Below are positions 54,085 through 62,106 of a DNA stretch of 64,000 bases, piece after piece. A program made the position numbers and the translations under genes. The notes under the pieces were generated by a model. It did no database searches and was not told where the DNA came from. It saw only the letters and a program-made list of their open reading frames with translations. The number at the start of each line of letters is the position of its first letter. The stretch's first letter is position 1. Source of the DNA: Clostridia bacterium (GTDB lineage: Bacteria; Bacillota; Clostridia; Oscillospirales; Acutalibacteraceae). The DNA is taken from NCBI GenBank assembly GCA_017622555.1, contig JAGAQV010000014.1, positions 62,001 to 126,000 of the forward strand. The letters are read 5' to 3'.

Positions 54085-54093
54085 ATTATAACA
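54085..54093 (-). promoter_or_regulatory. Extended -10 promoter of phoH-ybeY-era
   Basis: TGTTATAAT on the minus strand, a TGn-extended -10, about 30 bases before the GTG. No good -35 is visible. Confidence 0.5.
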
Positions 54094-54127
54094 CAATTAA
54101 AATGAAAAATCTACTTATACTTGTATA

Positions 54128-54931
54128 TTAGCGGTATTTTTTACGGTAAGCGGCGGGAGTTATCCCCTTATGTTTTTTCATAACTTTATAAAAGTAAGAA
54201 TTATCGTAAAAACCCAAAAAATTCGAAATTTCCTCAACTGAAATTTCACTGCTTCGAAGCATTTCGCACGCAACGTCAAGCTTGCTTTTTATAATAAACT
54301 CGGTAGCCGTCATAAGATAATGCTCTTTAAAGCGTTTGCGAAAGGTTGTTTCACTTAAATGACATTTTTTTGCAAGGTCAGGCACCGAAATACGCTCGGC
54401 GTAGTTTTTTCTTATAAATTCACCACAATTTGCTACCGTAAAATCGTTCATTTCACTGCTTAAGCTTACAATATTTTTAATAAGCTTCAAAAACTCAATT
54501 TTGATACTTAAACGGTCCAGCTTAGTTTTATAAATAAGCGAAATTTTTTGAAATTTATTAAGTAATTCACCGCTTTTATCATTGCATAAACGGATTATAT
54601 CTTCAGACAGTAAAATTTCTTTACCATCAGCATCCCTTAAAACAAAATTTATCAAAATACATTTTACAAATTGCCCATCGGACGAAAAGCGCACCTCATA
54701 TTTTTTACCTTTAGGAAGATATATTACGTCGCCCTCTTTAGCAAAAAGCTCTCGCCCGACGGTATCGGTATAAACTGCCCTGCCGCTTGCTATAAGGTGA
54801 AATCCATTATCGGGACGAGCGGTATCAATATACGAAAAGGCCGAATTATCATACCAAGTTTGTTCGATTGAAACAATATGATTTAAACCGAAATCTACAA
54901 ACGAAATATTTTTTACATCAACAATATTCAC
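54128..54931 (-). CDS. AraC-family transcriptional regulator
   Basis: About 267 residues: an N-terminal cupin-like sugar-sensing domain (GFHLIASGRAVYTDT, AKEGDVIYLPKGKKYEV) and a C-terminal AraC double helix-turn-helix (ISVPDLAKKCHLSETTFRKRF, then ISNFLGFYDNSYFYKVMKKHKGITPAAYRKKYR in two parts). I start it at the GTG at 54931 with GGTGA five bases upstream; the frame opens at 54985. It is divergent from the GH30 gene, 116 bases away, and is likely its local activator. It and the GH30 gene interrupt the yqfC-yqfD-phoH neighbourhood. Confidence 0.85.
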   Translation of the reverse strand: MNIVDVKNISFVDFGLNHIVSIEQTWYDNSAFSYIDTARPDNGFHLIASGRAVYTDTVGRELFAKEGDVIYLPKGKKYEVRFSSDGQFVKCILINFVLRDADGKEILLSEDIIRLCNDKSGELLNKFQKISLIYKTKLDRLSIKIEFLKLIKNIVSLSSEMNDFTVANCGEFIRKNYAERISVPDLAKKCHLSETTFRKRFKEHYLMTATEFIIKSKLDVACEMLRSSEISVEEISNFLGFYDNSYFYKVMKKHKGITPAAYRKKYR

Positions 54932-54947
54932 TATAATCACCGCATTT

Positions 54948-54976
54948 ATTATACTATACCTCGTTGAAAAATACAA
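54948..54976 (-). promoter_or_regulatory. Promoter of the AraC-type regulator
   Basis: TTGTAT (54971-54976), 17-bp spacer, TATAAT (54948-54953) on the minus strand. On the plus strand TTGATT, 16 bp, TACAAT could serve the GH30 gene. Confidence 0.6.
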
Positions 54977-55047
54977 TAAATTCATTTGTATATTACATTG
55001 ATTTTCAAAATTAAAAAACTACAATAGAATTAAAGGAGTGGTATTTT

Positions 55048-56393
55048 ATGACCGTTACAAAATATACAACAAACAATAAATTTGTCTTAAAAAGCGAACC
55101 TGTATTCCCTTCGGGTACTGAAACAGGCGCCGCAAAACACATTATAACCGAAGGCATTGTTTGTGACAGCTTTAACGGCTTTGGTGTGGCGCTTACCGGT
55201 GCTTCATGTTACAACCTTATGCAAATGGAAAAGGAAGAACGCCAAAAGCTTTTAAAATATATCTATACTGAAGAGGGCTTAAATTTAAGTGTTGCGCGCA
55301 TTCCCGTAGGCTCTTGCGATTATTCGGCGGAAATTTATACATATGACGACGTTCCAAACGATACAGAGCTAAAACACTTTTCCATTGAACGTGACCGTGC
55401 ATATATCTTGCCGATGATAAAGGAAATTATATCAATAAAGCCCGATTTAAAGCTTTTTGCTTCACCTTGGAGTCCTCCTGGTTGGATGAAAACGGGTGGG
55501 TCCATTTGCGGCGGCGTTATGCGTCAGAAATATATTAAAACCTATGCCGAATATATAATAAAGTTTATCAAGGCTTACAAAGCAGAGGGCATTAATATTT
55601 CGGTTATAACCCCACAAAACGAGCCTGAGGTTGACCAATGGGGTATGTTCCCTGCTTGCAAGTGGCACCCCGAGCACGAGGTCGAATACGTACTTACACT
55701 TTCAAAGCGATTAAAGGAAGAAAATTTAGATGTTGATATTTGGTTTTACGACCATAATTTTGACGGTTGGCGGCGAGTTGACTGGTGCTTAACCGAATAT
55801 CCCGAAATTAAAAATGCTGCTCGTCGGTTGCGTGGCATTACTACAGCGGGACAATCGAAATGATAGATGCCGTTAAAGAGCACCATCCCCAAATCAAATT
55901 TCAATATACCGAGGGCGGTCCCCGACTTTACGACCATTACGCTGATGACTGGTGCAAATGGGCGAGTATGATTTGTAAAACCCTTAACCGTGGTTTTGAA
56001 AGCTTTACGGGATGGAATTTAATGCTTGACGAGGAGGGGCGCCCCAACATTGGGCACTGCTATTGCGGTGGTTTGGTAACCATTAACAGCCAAACGAAAG
56101 AACTTTCTTATAGCGGTCAATTCCGCACCTTTGAGCATTTTTCGCACTTTATTAAAAAGGGCGCCAAGCTCTACAAAAGCTATCCCACACACGAAGGCAG
56201 AAATATGTATGCATTCCGTACTCAAAAATTTGAAACCGAAACCTGTGTTGCCGATAATATTGACGGTAGCCACGTAATTATCGTATCTAACCCTAACGAA
56301 GAAAAACGACAATACCAATATTTTTATAAAGGAAATTGGTGGTATTTTGACGTTATGGAAAATTCGGTAAGTACAATTATTTTTAAAGATTAA
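55048..56393 (+). pseudogene. GH30 glycoside hydrolase, frameshifted
   Basis: Two overlapping frames (55048-55863 and 55860-56393) together encode a full GH30-family retaining glycosidase of about 448 residues. The first has FGVALTGASCYNL, FASPWSPPGWMKTGG and the acid/base Glu in TPQNEPE. The second has the nucleophile Glu in YTEGGP. The span is 1346 bases, one short of a multiple of three, and the reading AWHYYSGTIEMIDAV resumes after a one-base loss near 55822-55834. Neither half could be active alone. No signal peptide, so an intracellular enzyme on imported oligosaccharides. A sequencing or assembly error is the alternative to a true pseudogene. Confidence 0.85.
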
Positions 56394-56398
56394 ATTTT

Positions 56399-56425
56399 AA
56401 AAACTCCCGTTAATCGGGAGTTTTA
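56399..56425. terminator. Bidirectional terminator between GH30 and yqfD
   Basis: AAAACTCCCG pairs with CGGGAGTTTT around TTAAT, with A and T runs on either side. Confidence 0.85.
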
Positions 56426-57567
56426 TTTATATTGAAAATTAAATTTTGACTTATTGCAATATCTCGGCTTTCATAAATTTTTGCATGTATCGTTGCAAAG
56501 GTGTAATTATCGGAGAATTCCTTTTTTATTTCAGCGTTTGGGTACTTTTCTTCAATTTGCTTTGTAAGTCTTTCACAAGCCGAATCAAAGCTTAGCTTTA
56601 CTTCTCTCATTTCTTTAAAAATAAACCGCTTTTTATGCAGCCGTATAGGAATTGCATTTCCGAAAAGCTTTAAATTTTTGGCAGAATAATTACTTTCATA
56701 TTCACACTTTTCCATTCCCAAATAAAGCGGTATTTTAAAGGAAAAAGCCTCTAAAACGGTTTTGGTTTTTTGTTTGCCGGTTAAAACGCTTTCTTTGACA
56801 GTATAATTTTGCGAAGCTTCGGTTACAGTAACAGTTTCAGCAATTATCTTACCACGGCTTTTTACAAATTTCGTGCCGTTTTCATCTTCAATTATGCCTG
56901 ATACAAGCACGTCGCCTTTTTTAACAGTGTCCCCCACCTTTACAACGCAGTTACCCACGGTTACGTCAATATGCTTTATAATTCCGTCACTGTCAGCCAC
57001 TAAATTCGAGGCTAAAAATTCACCCTCATTTTTAGGTGTAATTTCAGTAACGTCAACCGTTAAAACACACCCTTCAATATTAAACGAAGCCCACGAAAGC
57101 CTGTCACTTAAAAGCAACAATTCCTGAGCCTTGTTTTTAGCATCAAAGCCTTTTGTAGTTATTCCCTCGTTTACACCAATTTTTTGACAGTCATTTATAA
57201 TTTCAAAATCGCTTACAATTTTGTTGCCTCGAACCTCAATAACCCACACGAAGCTTGATAAAAAATTAAGCATAAAAACAAATATTAAAAGCCCTGCAAA
57301 AACACCAAAACGGCGCTTGTATTTATTAGTAAAAAAAGGTAGACCCCACCGTTTTAGAATGTGAAGCCTAACCCCTTGTTTTTTAAAAATTTTCGGCAAC
57401 TTTTTAAAATCTTTAACATTTATTTTACAACAAATTTTTCCCTTTTGAAAACGGATATCCCAAACACTTATTTTGTGCTTTTCACATAAATTGAGCATTT
57501 TTTCAGGATAAATGCCGTAAACTTCGATTTCCAAAACACCAAGAAAAAATCTATACAAAAAAAGCAT
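56410..57567 (-). CDS. yqfD: Sporulation protein YqfD
   Basis: Mother-cell sporulation membrane protein, about 385 residues. N-terminal YRFFLGVLEIEVYGIYPEKML, one or two membrane helices around residues 90-115 (RFGVFAGLLIFVFMLNFLSSF in part), then VWVIEVRGNKIVS and a large soluble domain (QELLLLSDRLSWASFNIEGC). The ATG at 57567 follows AGGTGA; the frame opens at 57585 over the yqfC end. Partner gene yqfC precedes and overlaps. Loss in B. subtilis blocks sporulation after engulfment (established for yqfD). Confidence 0.92.
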   Translation of the reverse strand: MLFLYRFFLGVLEIEVYGIYPEKMLNLCEKHKISVWDIRFQKGKICCKINVKDFKKLPKIFKKQGVRLHILKRWGLPFFTNKYKRRFGVFAGLLIFVFMLNFLSSFVWVIEVRGNKIVSDFEIINDCQKIGVNEGITTKGFDAKNKAQELLLLSDRLSWASFNIEGCVLTVDVTEITPKNEGEFLASNLVADSDGIIKHIDVTVGNCVVKVGDTVKKGDVLVSGIIEDENGTKFVKSRGKIIAETVTVTEASQNYTVKESVLTGKQKTKTVLEAFSFKIPLYLGMEKCEYESNYSAKNLKLFGNAIPIRLHKKRFIFKEMREVKLSFDSACERLTKQIEEKYPNAEIKKEFSDNYTFATIHAKIYESRDIAISQNLIFNINKTPD

Positions 57568-57575
57568 AACTTCAC

Positions 57576-57872
57576 CTAAACACAAAATTCAATACTTTTA
57601 ATACTGCCTTTAACGGTAATTGCTTTGTTTTCAAAGGTTAAAATATCAAAATTTTGCCCACATATTAAAAGCGCACCGTTTTTAAGGCGAAGCTTTAAAT
57701 AATCATCAGTATATTCATAAATACCCTCGCAACCGTCAATTTCAATTTTACCGCTGCCAAAAATTTCAATATGCGGACTTTTAAGCATTGCACTGTCAAT
57801 AAAATCGACCTTGGGCATTAAATTCCAACCAGCTCTTTTTTTACGCTTTTCAATCTTAAGCTTTTTTGCCAT
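57576..57872 (-). CDS. yqfC: Sporulation protein YqfC (YabP family)
   Basis: A 98-residue YabP/YqfC-family protein: basic N-terminus (KKLKIEKRKKRAG), then HIEIFGSGKIEIDGCEGIYEY, TDDYLKLRL and a C-terminal VKGSIKSIEF strand. It is expressed in the mother cell under SigE in B. subtilis. It abuts yqfD, and the yqfC-yqfD-phoH-ybeY order is the known Firmicutes arrangement, here split by the AraC/GH30 pair. Confidence 0.92.
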   Translation of the reverse strand: MAKKLKIEKRKKRAGWNLMPKVDFIDSAMLKSPHIEIFGSGKIEIDGCEGIYEYTDDYLKLRLKNGALLICGQNFDILTFENKAITVKGSIKSIEFCV

Positions 57873-57932
57873 TTAAACCACCCTTGTAATAATGCTATGA
57901 AATAAATTATAAAATAATTCATAGGTGGTATT

Positions 57933-58964
57933 ATGAAAAAACTTACAAGCTGTACTGCACTTGTTTTTGTTTCCCTTTTTGCGTTTTTAATTGTTTTAAA
58001 GCCAAACATTTGCATTAAAGCGGCACTTACAGGGGTTATGCTTTGCGGTAATGTAATTATACCGTCAATCTACCCTTTTACCTTTTGTGTTTTGTTTATA
58101 AACAACAGTAATGCCGCCAATATTTTAAAAACGTTACAGCCAATTATAAAAAGACTTTGGGGCTTAAATTACTATGAATTTTCACTATTTTTGCTGTCGC
58201 TTATTGGCGGTTATCCGCTTGGCGCCAAGCTTTTAAATGATAGTAAAAGCCGTAATGCCCCATTAATGATAACCTACTGCGTAAATGCTGGTCCCGCATT
58301 TATTATTTTAGCAGTAGGTAAGGGCGTTTTTAAAAATACTGTGGTTGGTTGGGTACTGTTTTTAAGCCATATTTTTGCTTCCATTATAATTGCACTTATT
58401 ACCCGCAAAAAAGTTGTTTACGAAGCACCGAAGCAACAAAAATCAACACTTAACATTGTTGAAAATTTTGTTATGTCGGCTTCCAATGCTGCCGACACGG
58501 TAATTAAAATTTGTGCGCTGGTAATTTTATTTTCCTGCATTGGCAGTTATATTGAATATTTTGCAAATTACTTTTCACCGCTTAAACATTTAGGACTTTT
58601 GTGCGAGGTTACAAATGCGGTTTTTAAATGCAATAACATACTTACCGTATCTTTTTTGTTGGGCTTTTCAGGTTTTAGCATTTGGGCGCAAATTTTTTCA
58701 CTTGCAAAAAGTATTAGAATTAATTACATAAAATTTGTGTTTTTCCGTTTGCTACACGGCTCACTTTCTACACTATTAACATTCATCACTTTAAAATTAC
58801 TTAAAATAAGCGTTTCTACCCTTTCAAACAACGTTTCTTTCAACCCCAAAATGTTTATAAACACCCCTGTGGTAGCCTTTTCACTTATAATAATGGGTAT
58901 AGTACTGATAATTTCCTTAAGCAACAAAAAATATGCTGGTAATTTAATAGAAGATATAGTATAA
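57933..58964 (+). CDS. YlbJ-like sporulation integral membrane protein
   Basis: A 343-residue protein with about eight membrane helices. GGYPLGAKLLNDS and TYCVNAGPAFIILAVG (about 90-130) match the nucleoside-recognition (Gate-type) domain of YlbJ and related spore membrane proteins. ATG follows AGGTGG. Divergent from yqfC with a 60-base gap. In B. subtilis ylbJ mutants form heat-sensitive spores; assignment to YlbJ rather than another Gate-domain protein is by overall resemblance. Confidence 0.75.
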   Translation: MKKLTSCTALVFVSLFAFLIVLKPNICIKAALTGVMLCGNVIIPSIYPFTFCVLFINNSNAANILKTLQPIIKRLWGLNYYEFSLFLLSLIGGYPLGAKLLNDSKSRNAPLMITYCVNAGPAFIILAVGKGVFKNTVVGWVLFLSHIFASIIIALITRKKVVYEAPKQQKSTLNIVENFVMSASNAADTVIKICALVILFSCIGSYIEYFANYFSPLKHLGLLCEVTNAVFKCNNILTVSFLLGFSGFSIWAQIFSLAKSIRINYIKFVFFRLLHGSLSTLLTFITLKLLKISVSTLSNNVSFNPKMFINTPVVAFSLIIMGIVLIISLSNKKYAGNLIEDIV

Positions 58965-58988
58965 TGCATTTAAGGGATGTGAAAAATA

Positions 58989-59204
58989 ATGGCTAAATCA
59001 CCTTTTAATAAAAAGCTTGAAAAGCATTGTGAATATTGCGTGTACGGTAGCACACTTAATTTTGATAACCAAATAATTTGCAAAAAGCGTGGCGTTACTG
59101 ACAAGGCTGACAACTGCCGAAGCTATAAATATGACCCATTAAAGCGTGTGCCTGCACGTGTTAAAATTGCTGACGGTTATAGTGATGAGGATTTCAAATT
59201 ATAA
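58989..59204 (+). CDS. Small Cys-containing protein, conserved but uncharacterised
   Basis: A 71-residue soluble protein with CEYCVYG (Cys14, Cys17), ICKKRG (Cys31) and CRSYKYDPLKRVPAR (Cys43), a four-Cys pattern that could hold zinc or an iron-sulfur centre. I recall similar small proteins in many Clostridia but no function. It starts 24 bases after the YlbJ-like gene and ends at a bidirectional terminator, so the two are probably co-transcribed. Confidence 0.75.
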   Translation: MAKSPFNKKLEKHCEYCVYGSTLNFDNQIICKKRGVTDKADNCRSYKYDPLKRVPARVKIADGYSDEDFKL

Positions 59205-59216
59205 ACATAAATAAAA

Positions 59217-59248
59217 TAAAAAACGCTCGCTGAAAAGCGAGCGTTTAG
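59217..59248. terminator. Bidirectional terminator between the small Cys protein and rpsR
   Basis: AAACGCTCGCT pairs with AGCGAGCGTTT around GAAA, with A and T runs on both sides. Confidence 0.85.
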
Positions 59249-59260
59249 TTTTGTTAATTA

Positions 59261-59503
59261 TTAGTCATTAACATAAGGAAGTAATGCAATTTGACGAGCA
59301 CGCTTGATAGCGGTTGTCAATTCACGCTGGTGAGCAGCGCAGGTGCCGGTAGCACGGCGGGGTAAAATCTTAGCGCGTTCAGAAATGAACTTGCGAAGAT
59401 ATGCAACATCCTTATAATCAATGGCTTCAACACGGTCAACACAGAAATGGCAAACCTTCTTGCGAGGTTTTCTGTGCATAGGTCTTTCGTTTCTTTCTTC
59501 CAT
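59261..59503 (-). CDS. rpsR: 30S ribosomal protein S18
   Basis: About 80 residues; binds with S6 on the 30S platform. [42 protein letters not shown] and [13 protein letters not shown] are the family core. The Cys residues (CxxC and a later Cys) mark a zinc-type S18. ATG at 59503 follows GGAGG; the frame opens six codons earlier. Last gene of rpsF-ssb-rpsR. Confidence 0.97.
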   Translation of the reverse strand: MEERNERPMHRKPRKKVCHFCVDRVEAIDYKDVAYLRKFISERAKILPRRATGTCAAHQRELTTAIKRARQIALLPYVND

Positions 59504-59540
59504 TTTAAAGCCTCCAATCATTAAAAGTTAGTAAAATTAA

Positions 59541-59954
59541 TTAGAACGGAAGGTCGCTGTCTTCTACAGCGTCCATCTCAGCAAAATCATTAACATCAGC
59601 GTTGCTGAAGGATGCACCGTCAGCACCTGCTGACTCTCTCTTAGATTCAACAAACTGAACGTTATTTGCAATTACTTCAAAAACGGTACGGTTGTTGCCG
59701 TTCTTATCCTGATATCTTCTGGTCTGAATAGAGCCTTCAATACCGATAAGGTTGCCCTTTTTAAAGTATTTGGTAATAAATTCTGCAGTTTTTTGCCAAG
59801 CAACGATGCTAATAAAATCGGTTTGGCGTTCTTCGCCCGAGCGATAACGACGCTCAACAGCGATAGAAAAAGTGGTCACATTAGTGCCGTTGGTTGTGGT
59901 TTTGAGCTCCGGATCGGCCGTTAAGCGACCTGTTAAAACAACTAAGTTAAACAT
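59541..59954 (-). CDS. ssb: Single-stranded DNA-binding protein
   Basis: OB-fold SSB of 137 residues: MFNLVVLTGRLTADPELK, TTFSIAVERR, QTDFISIVAWQKTAEF and GSIQTRRYQDKNG. A short linker ends in the acidic tip EDSDLPF that binds partner proteins. It lies between rpsF and rpsR, the standard Firmicutes order. Confidence 0.97.
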   Translation of the reverse strand: MFNLVVLTGRLTADPELKTTTNGTNVTTFSIAVERRYRSGEERQTDFISIVAWQKTAEFITKYFKKGNLIGIEGSIQTRRYQDKNGNNRTVFEVIANNVQFVESKRESAGADGASFSNADVNDFAEMDAVEDSDLPF

Positions 59955-59973
59955 CTATTGTTTTCTCCTTGCC

Positions 59974-60255
59974 TTACTTTTTGATAACCATGATACGAAG
60001 TACACCGTCAGTAATTTTTGCGATACGCTCTAATTCTGCGGGGAAGGTCGGTTCGCTTTCAAATTCATAGAAAACATAGTAACCTTCAGCCTCGTCGTTA
60101 ATAAGGTATGCAAGACGACGCTTGCCCCAATCATTAACATTTTCAATGGCACCGTTTTTAGCGATAAGGTCATTGAACTTTTCTTTCAAAGCCAATGTTG
60201 CTTCTTCACCGTTAGCTACGGTGAAAATCATAGCAGCCTCATACTTATTGGTCAT
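59974..60255 (-). CDS. rpsF: 30S ribosomal protein S6
   Basis: S6, 93 residues, with TNKYEAAMIFTV at the N-terminus, NDWGKRRLAYLINDEAEGYYV and RIAKITDGVLRIMVIKK. It forms the S6:S18 heterodimer with the product of rpsR in the same operon. The ATG follows AAGGAGG at slightly long spacing, and that ribosome site can pair with the leader. Confidence 0.97.
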   Translation of the reverse strand: MTNKYEAAMIFTVANGEEATLALKEKFNDLIAKNGAIENVNDWGKRRLAYLINDEAEGYYVFYEFESEPTFPAELERIAKITDGVLRIMVIKK

Positions 60256-60340
60256 TTACTTTTGCACCTCCTTCTGGACTTTTGGTCCCGTGTCTTCACG
60301 GAACAAGGAGCTAAGGAAGACCATAGTCCCCCATTTAGCA
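60256..60340 (-). promoter_or_regulatory. rpsF leader, candidate S6:S18 autoregulatory RNA
   Basis: On the minus strand the ribosome site AAGGAGG (60267-60273) can pair with CTCCTT (60305-60310) upstream; between them are a CCGTG/CACGG hairpin (60288-60301) and a GGAC/GTCC hairpin. Autoregulatory rpsF leaders that bind the S6:S18 complex are known in bacteria; this folding and position fit that role, but I have not matched the published consensus base by base. Confidence 0.5.
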
Positions 60341-60346
60341 ACAACC

Positions 60347-60375
60347 ATTATAACAATTAAACCTAGTTTTGTCAA
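60347..60375 (-). promoter_or_regulatory. Promoter of rpsF-ssb-rpsR
   Basis: TTGACA (60370-60375), 17-bp spacer, TATAAT (60347-60352): perfect consensus on the minus strand. Confidence 0.9.
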
Positions 60376-60409
60376 CAAAAATCTTGATTTTATTTAGTAA
60401 TATATATAT

Positions 60410-60510
60410 AATGGGTATAGGAATATTGAAATAGCGCAATATTGCGCTATTTCATCACCAAATCTTCGATTTGCAAACAAATTTTCATTGAAAATTTGCC
60501 TATACCCATT
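60410..60510. repeat. 101-bp structured element: three hairpins closed by a 12-bp stem
   Basis: AATGGGTATAGG (60410-60421) is perfectly complementary to CCTATACCCATT (60499-60510). Inside lie a 26-bp perfect palindrome with half-site GAAATAGCGCAAT (60428-60453), a small hairpin AAATC-TTC-GATTT (60460-60472), and a 9-bp stem CAAATTTTC/GAAAATTTG (60478-60498). No coding frame. It could be a cruciform-forming DNA repeat or a structured RNA. Confidence 0.65.
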
Positions 60511-60524
60511 GCAATGTTTATAAA

Positions 60525-60604
60525 TCATAATTGTATTTTTACAAAATTCAATTATGAAACGCCGATTATATCGGCTTACAAAAACACTATTTTAGTGTTT
60601 TTGT
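60525..60604. repeat. Further hairpins upstream of coaX
   Basis: TCATAATTG/CAATTATGA (60525-60557), GCCGAT/ATCGGC (60561-60575) and ACAAAAACACT/AGTGTTTTTGT (60578-60604). The last has terminator-like arms. A TATAAT (60609-60614) directly follows and may be the coaX -10. Confidence 0.5.
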
Positions 60605-60645
60605 ATCTTATAATCATTTAAATATAAGCGAAAGGACTGATGTAA

Positions 60646-61410
60646 ATGCTGTTGACTATTGATATTGGTAACACCAACATAACACTTGGCACTTACAATA
60701 ACCGTATTTTAGGCTTTACCGCACGGCTTTCTACTGACACAAAGAAAACCGATGACGAATACGCTATTGATATTAAAAACCTTTTGTCCCTCTATGATAT
60801 GTCCCCTAGCGATATTGAGGACTGCATTATTTCATCAGTTGTACCATCAGTTGGCAAAAGCATTAGCCGTGCAGTTGCAAAGCTTTGCCAAATTGTACCC
60901 TTAATGCTTGGCCCCGGTATTAAAACAGGGCTTAATATAAAAATTGACAATCCCGCACAATTGGGTGCTGACCTTGTTGCAGGCGCCGTCGGCGCAATTG
61001 ATACCTACAAAATGCCTTGCGTTATAGTTGATATGGGCACCGCTACCACCTTAAGCGTTTTAGATAAGGATGGTGCATTTTTAGGCGGTGTTATTGCGGC
61101 AGGCGTTAGACTCACTTTAAAGGCACTTGCCGAAAATACAGCACTGTTAACCTCTATTCCCATTGAAGCGCCAAAATCGGTTATTGGCAGTAACACGGTT
61201 GAATCTATGCAGTCGGGCTTGGTGCTTGGCACAGCCGCAATGCTTGACGGTCTTTTGGACCGCATTGAAGCAAAGCTTGGCGAAGCCCCAACGGTTGTTG
61301 CTACGGGCGGTCTTTCAAAGGAAATTATAACCCACTGCAGCCACAGCATTATTTATAACGAAAACCTTTTACTTGAAGGTCTTTGCGCAATATACGAAAA
61401 GAATCATTAA
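60646..61410 (+). CDS. coaX: Type III pantothenate kinase
   Basis: First step of coenzyme A synthesis, phosphorylating pantothenate; the type III enzyme is insensitive to CoA feedback. The 254-residue ASKHA-fold protein has TIDIGNTNITLGTY (P-loop, about 4-17), the GADLVAGAVGA motif (catalytic Asp, about 108) and VDMGTATTLSVLD. ATG follows AAAGGAC. An ECF transporter S component follows by 75 bases, probably for pantothenate. Confidence 0.95.
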   Translation: MLLTIDIGNTNITLGTYNNRILGFTARLSTDTKKTDDEYAIDIKNLLSLYDMSPSDIEDCIISSVVPSVGKSISRAVAKLCQIVPLMLGPGIKTGLNIKIDNPAQLGADLVAGAVGAIDTYKMPCVIVDMGTATTLSVLDKDGAFLGGVIAAGVRLTLKALAENTALLTSIPIEAPKSVIGSNTVESMQSGLVLGTAAMLDGLLDRIEAKLGEAPTVVATGGLSKEIITHCSHSIIYNENLLLEGLCAIYEKNH

Positions 61411-61485
61411 GCAATTCCCGCTAAGGCGGATTGTAATATTATTATGAACTGTACTCTTTACGAGACAGTATCGGAGGTAATTAAA

Positions 61486-62070
61486 ATGAGTAAAACACTG
61501 GCAAGAAAACAAAACACGCAAAAAATTGTTTTTGCGGCAATTCTGACGGCACTTGTAATTGTACTGCAATACGTAAGTATGGCATTGCGTTTTGGTATGT
61601 TTTCCATTACGCTTGTGCTTGTGCCCGTTGTTATCGGCGCTGCAACCTGCGGCGTATTAACAGGCGCTTGGCTCGGCTTTGTATTCGGCGTTATAGTGCT
61701 TTTAACGGGTGACGCTGCATCGTTTTTAGCTATTGACTTTTTAGGAACAATTGTTACAGTTTTAGCAAAAGGTACGCTTTGCGGTGTTGCAGCAGGTCTT
61801 GTTTATAAAGCGCTTCAAGGTAAAAACAAGTATCTTGCTGTTATGGCAGCTGCAATTACCTGCCCTATTGTAAACACAGGCGTGTTCTTACTTGGTTGCT
61901 TGGTATTTTTCCTTGAAACCATTAAAGCATGGGGTGTTGCGGCAGGCTTTACAAACGTTACGGCTTATATGTTTATTGGTCTTGCAGGCACCAATTTTAT
62001 AATTGAGCTTGTAACCAACATAATTTTAGCGCCCGTAATTTTGCGAGTTTTAAAATTCGCTAAAAAGTAA
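61486..62070 (+). CDS. ECF transporter S component, probably for pantothenate
   Basis: About 194 residues with six membrane helices, the size and topology of energy-coupling-factor substrate-binding subunits. QKIVFAAILTALVIVLQYV near the N-terminus includes the Ala-rich helix that contacts EcfT, and GVLTGAWLGFVFGVIVLLTGD is a typical S-component segment. Start ATG at 61486 has GGAGGT seven bases upstream; the frame opens 14 codons earlier. Substrate is inferred from coaX next door (PanT-like). The shared Ecf ATPase/T subunits are not in the window. Confidence 0.8.
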   Translation: MSKTLARKQNTQKIVFAAILTALVIVLQYVSMALRFGMFSITLVLVPVVIGAATCGVLTGAWLGFVFGVIVLLTGDAASFLAIDFLGTIVTVLAKGTLCGVAAGLVYKALQGKNKYLAVMAAAITCPIVNTGVFLLGCLVFFLETIKAWGVAAGFTNVTAYMFIGLAGTNFIIELVTNIILAPVILRVLKFAKK

Positions 62071-62073
62071 TAT

Positions 62074-62102
62074 AAAGCGGTGGGGTTCCACCGCTTTTTT
62101 AT
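62074..62102 (+). terminator. Terminator after the ECF S component
   Basis: AAAGCGGTGG pairs with CCACCGCTTT around GGTT, followed by a T run. Confidence 0.85.
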
Positions 62103-62106
62103 ATTC

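Noticed and set aside
55822-55834. Programmed frameshift in the GH30 gene
   Set aside because: No slippery heptamer or following stimulatory structure is visible; a one-base loss is simpler.
55860-56393. Second GH30 frame as an independent gene
   Set aside because: It starts mid-domain, has no ribosome site, and continues the GH30 fold of the preceding frame.
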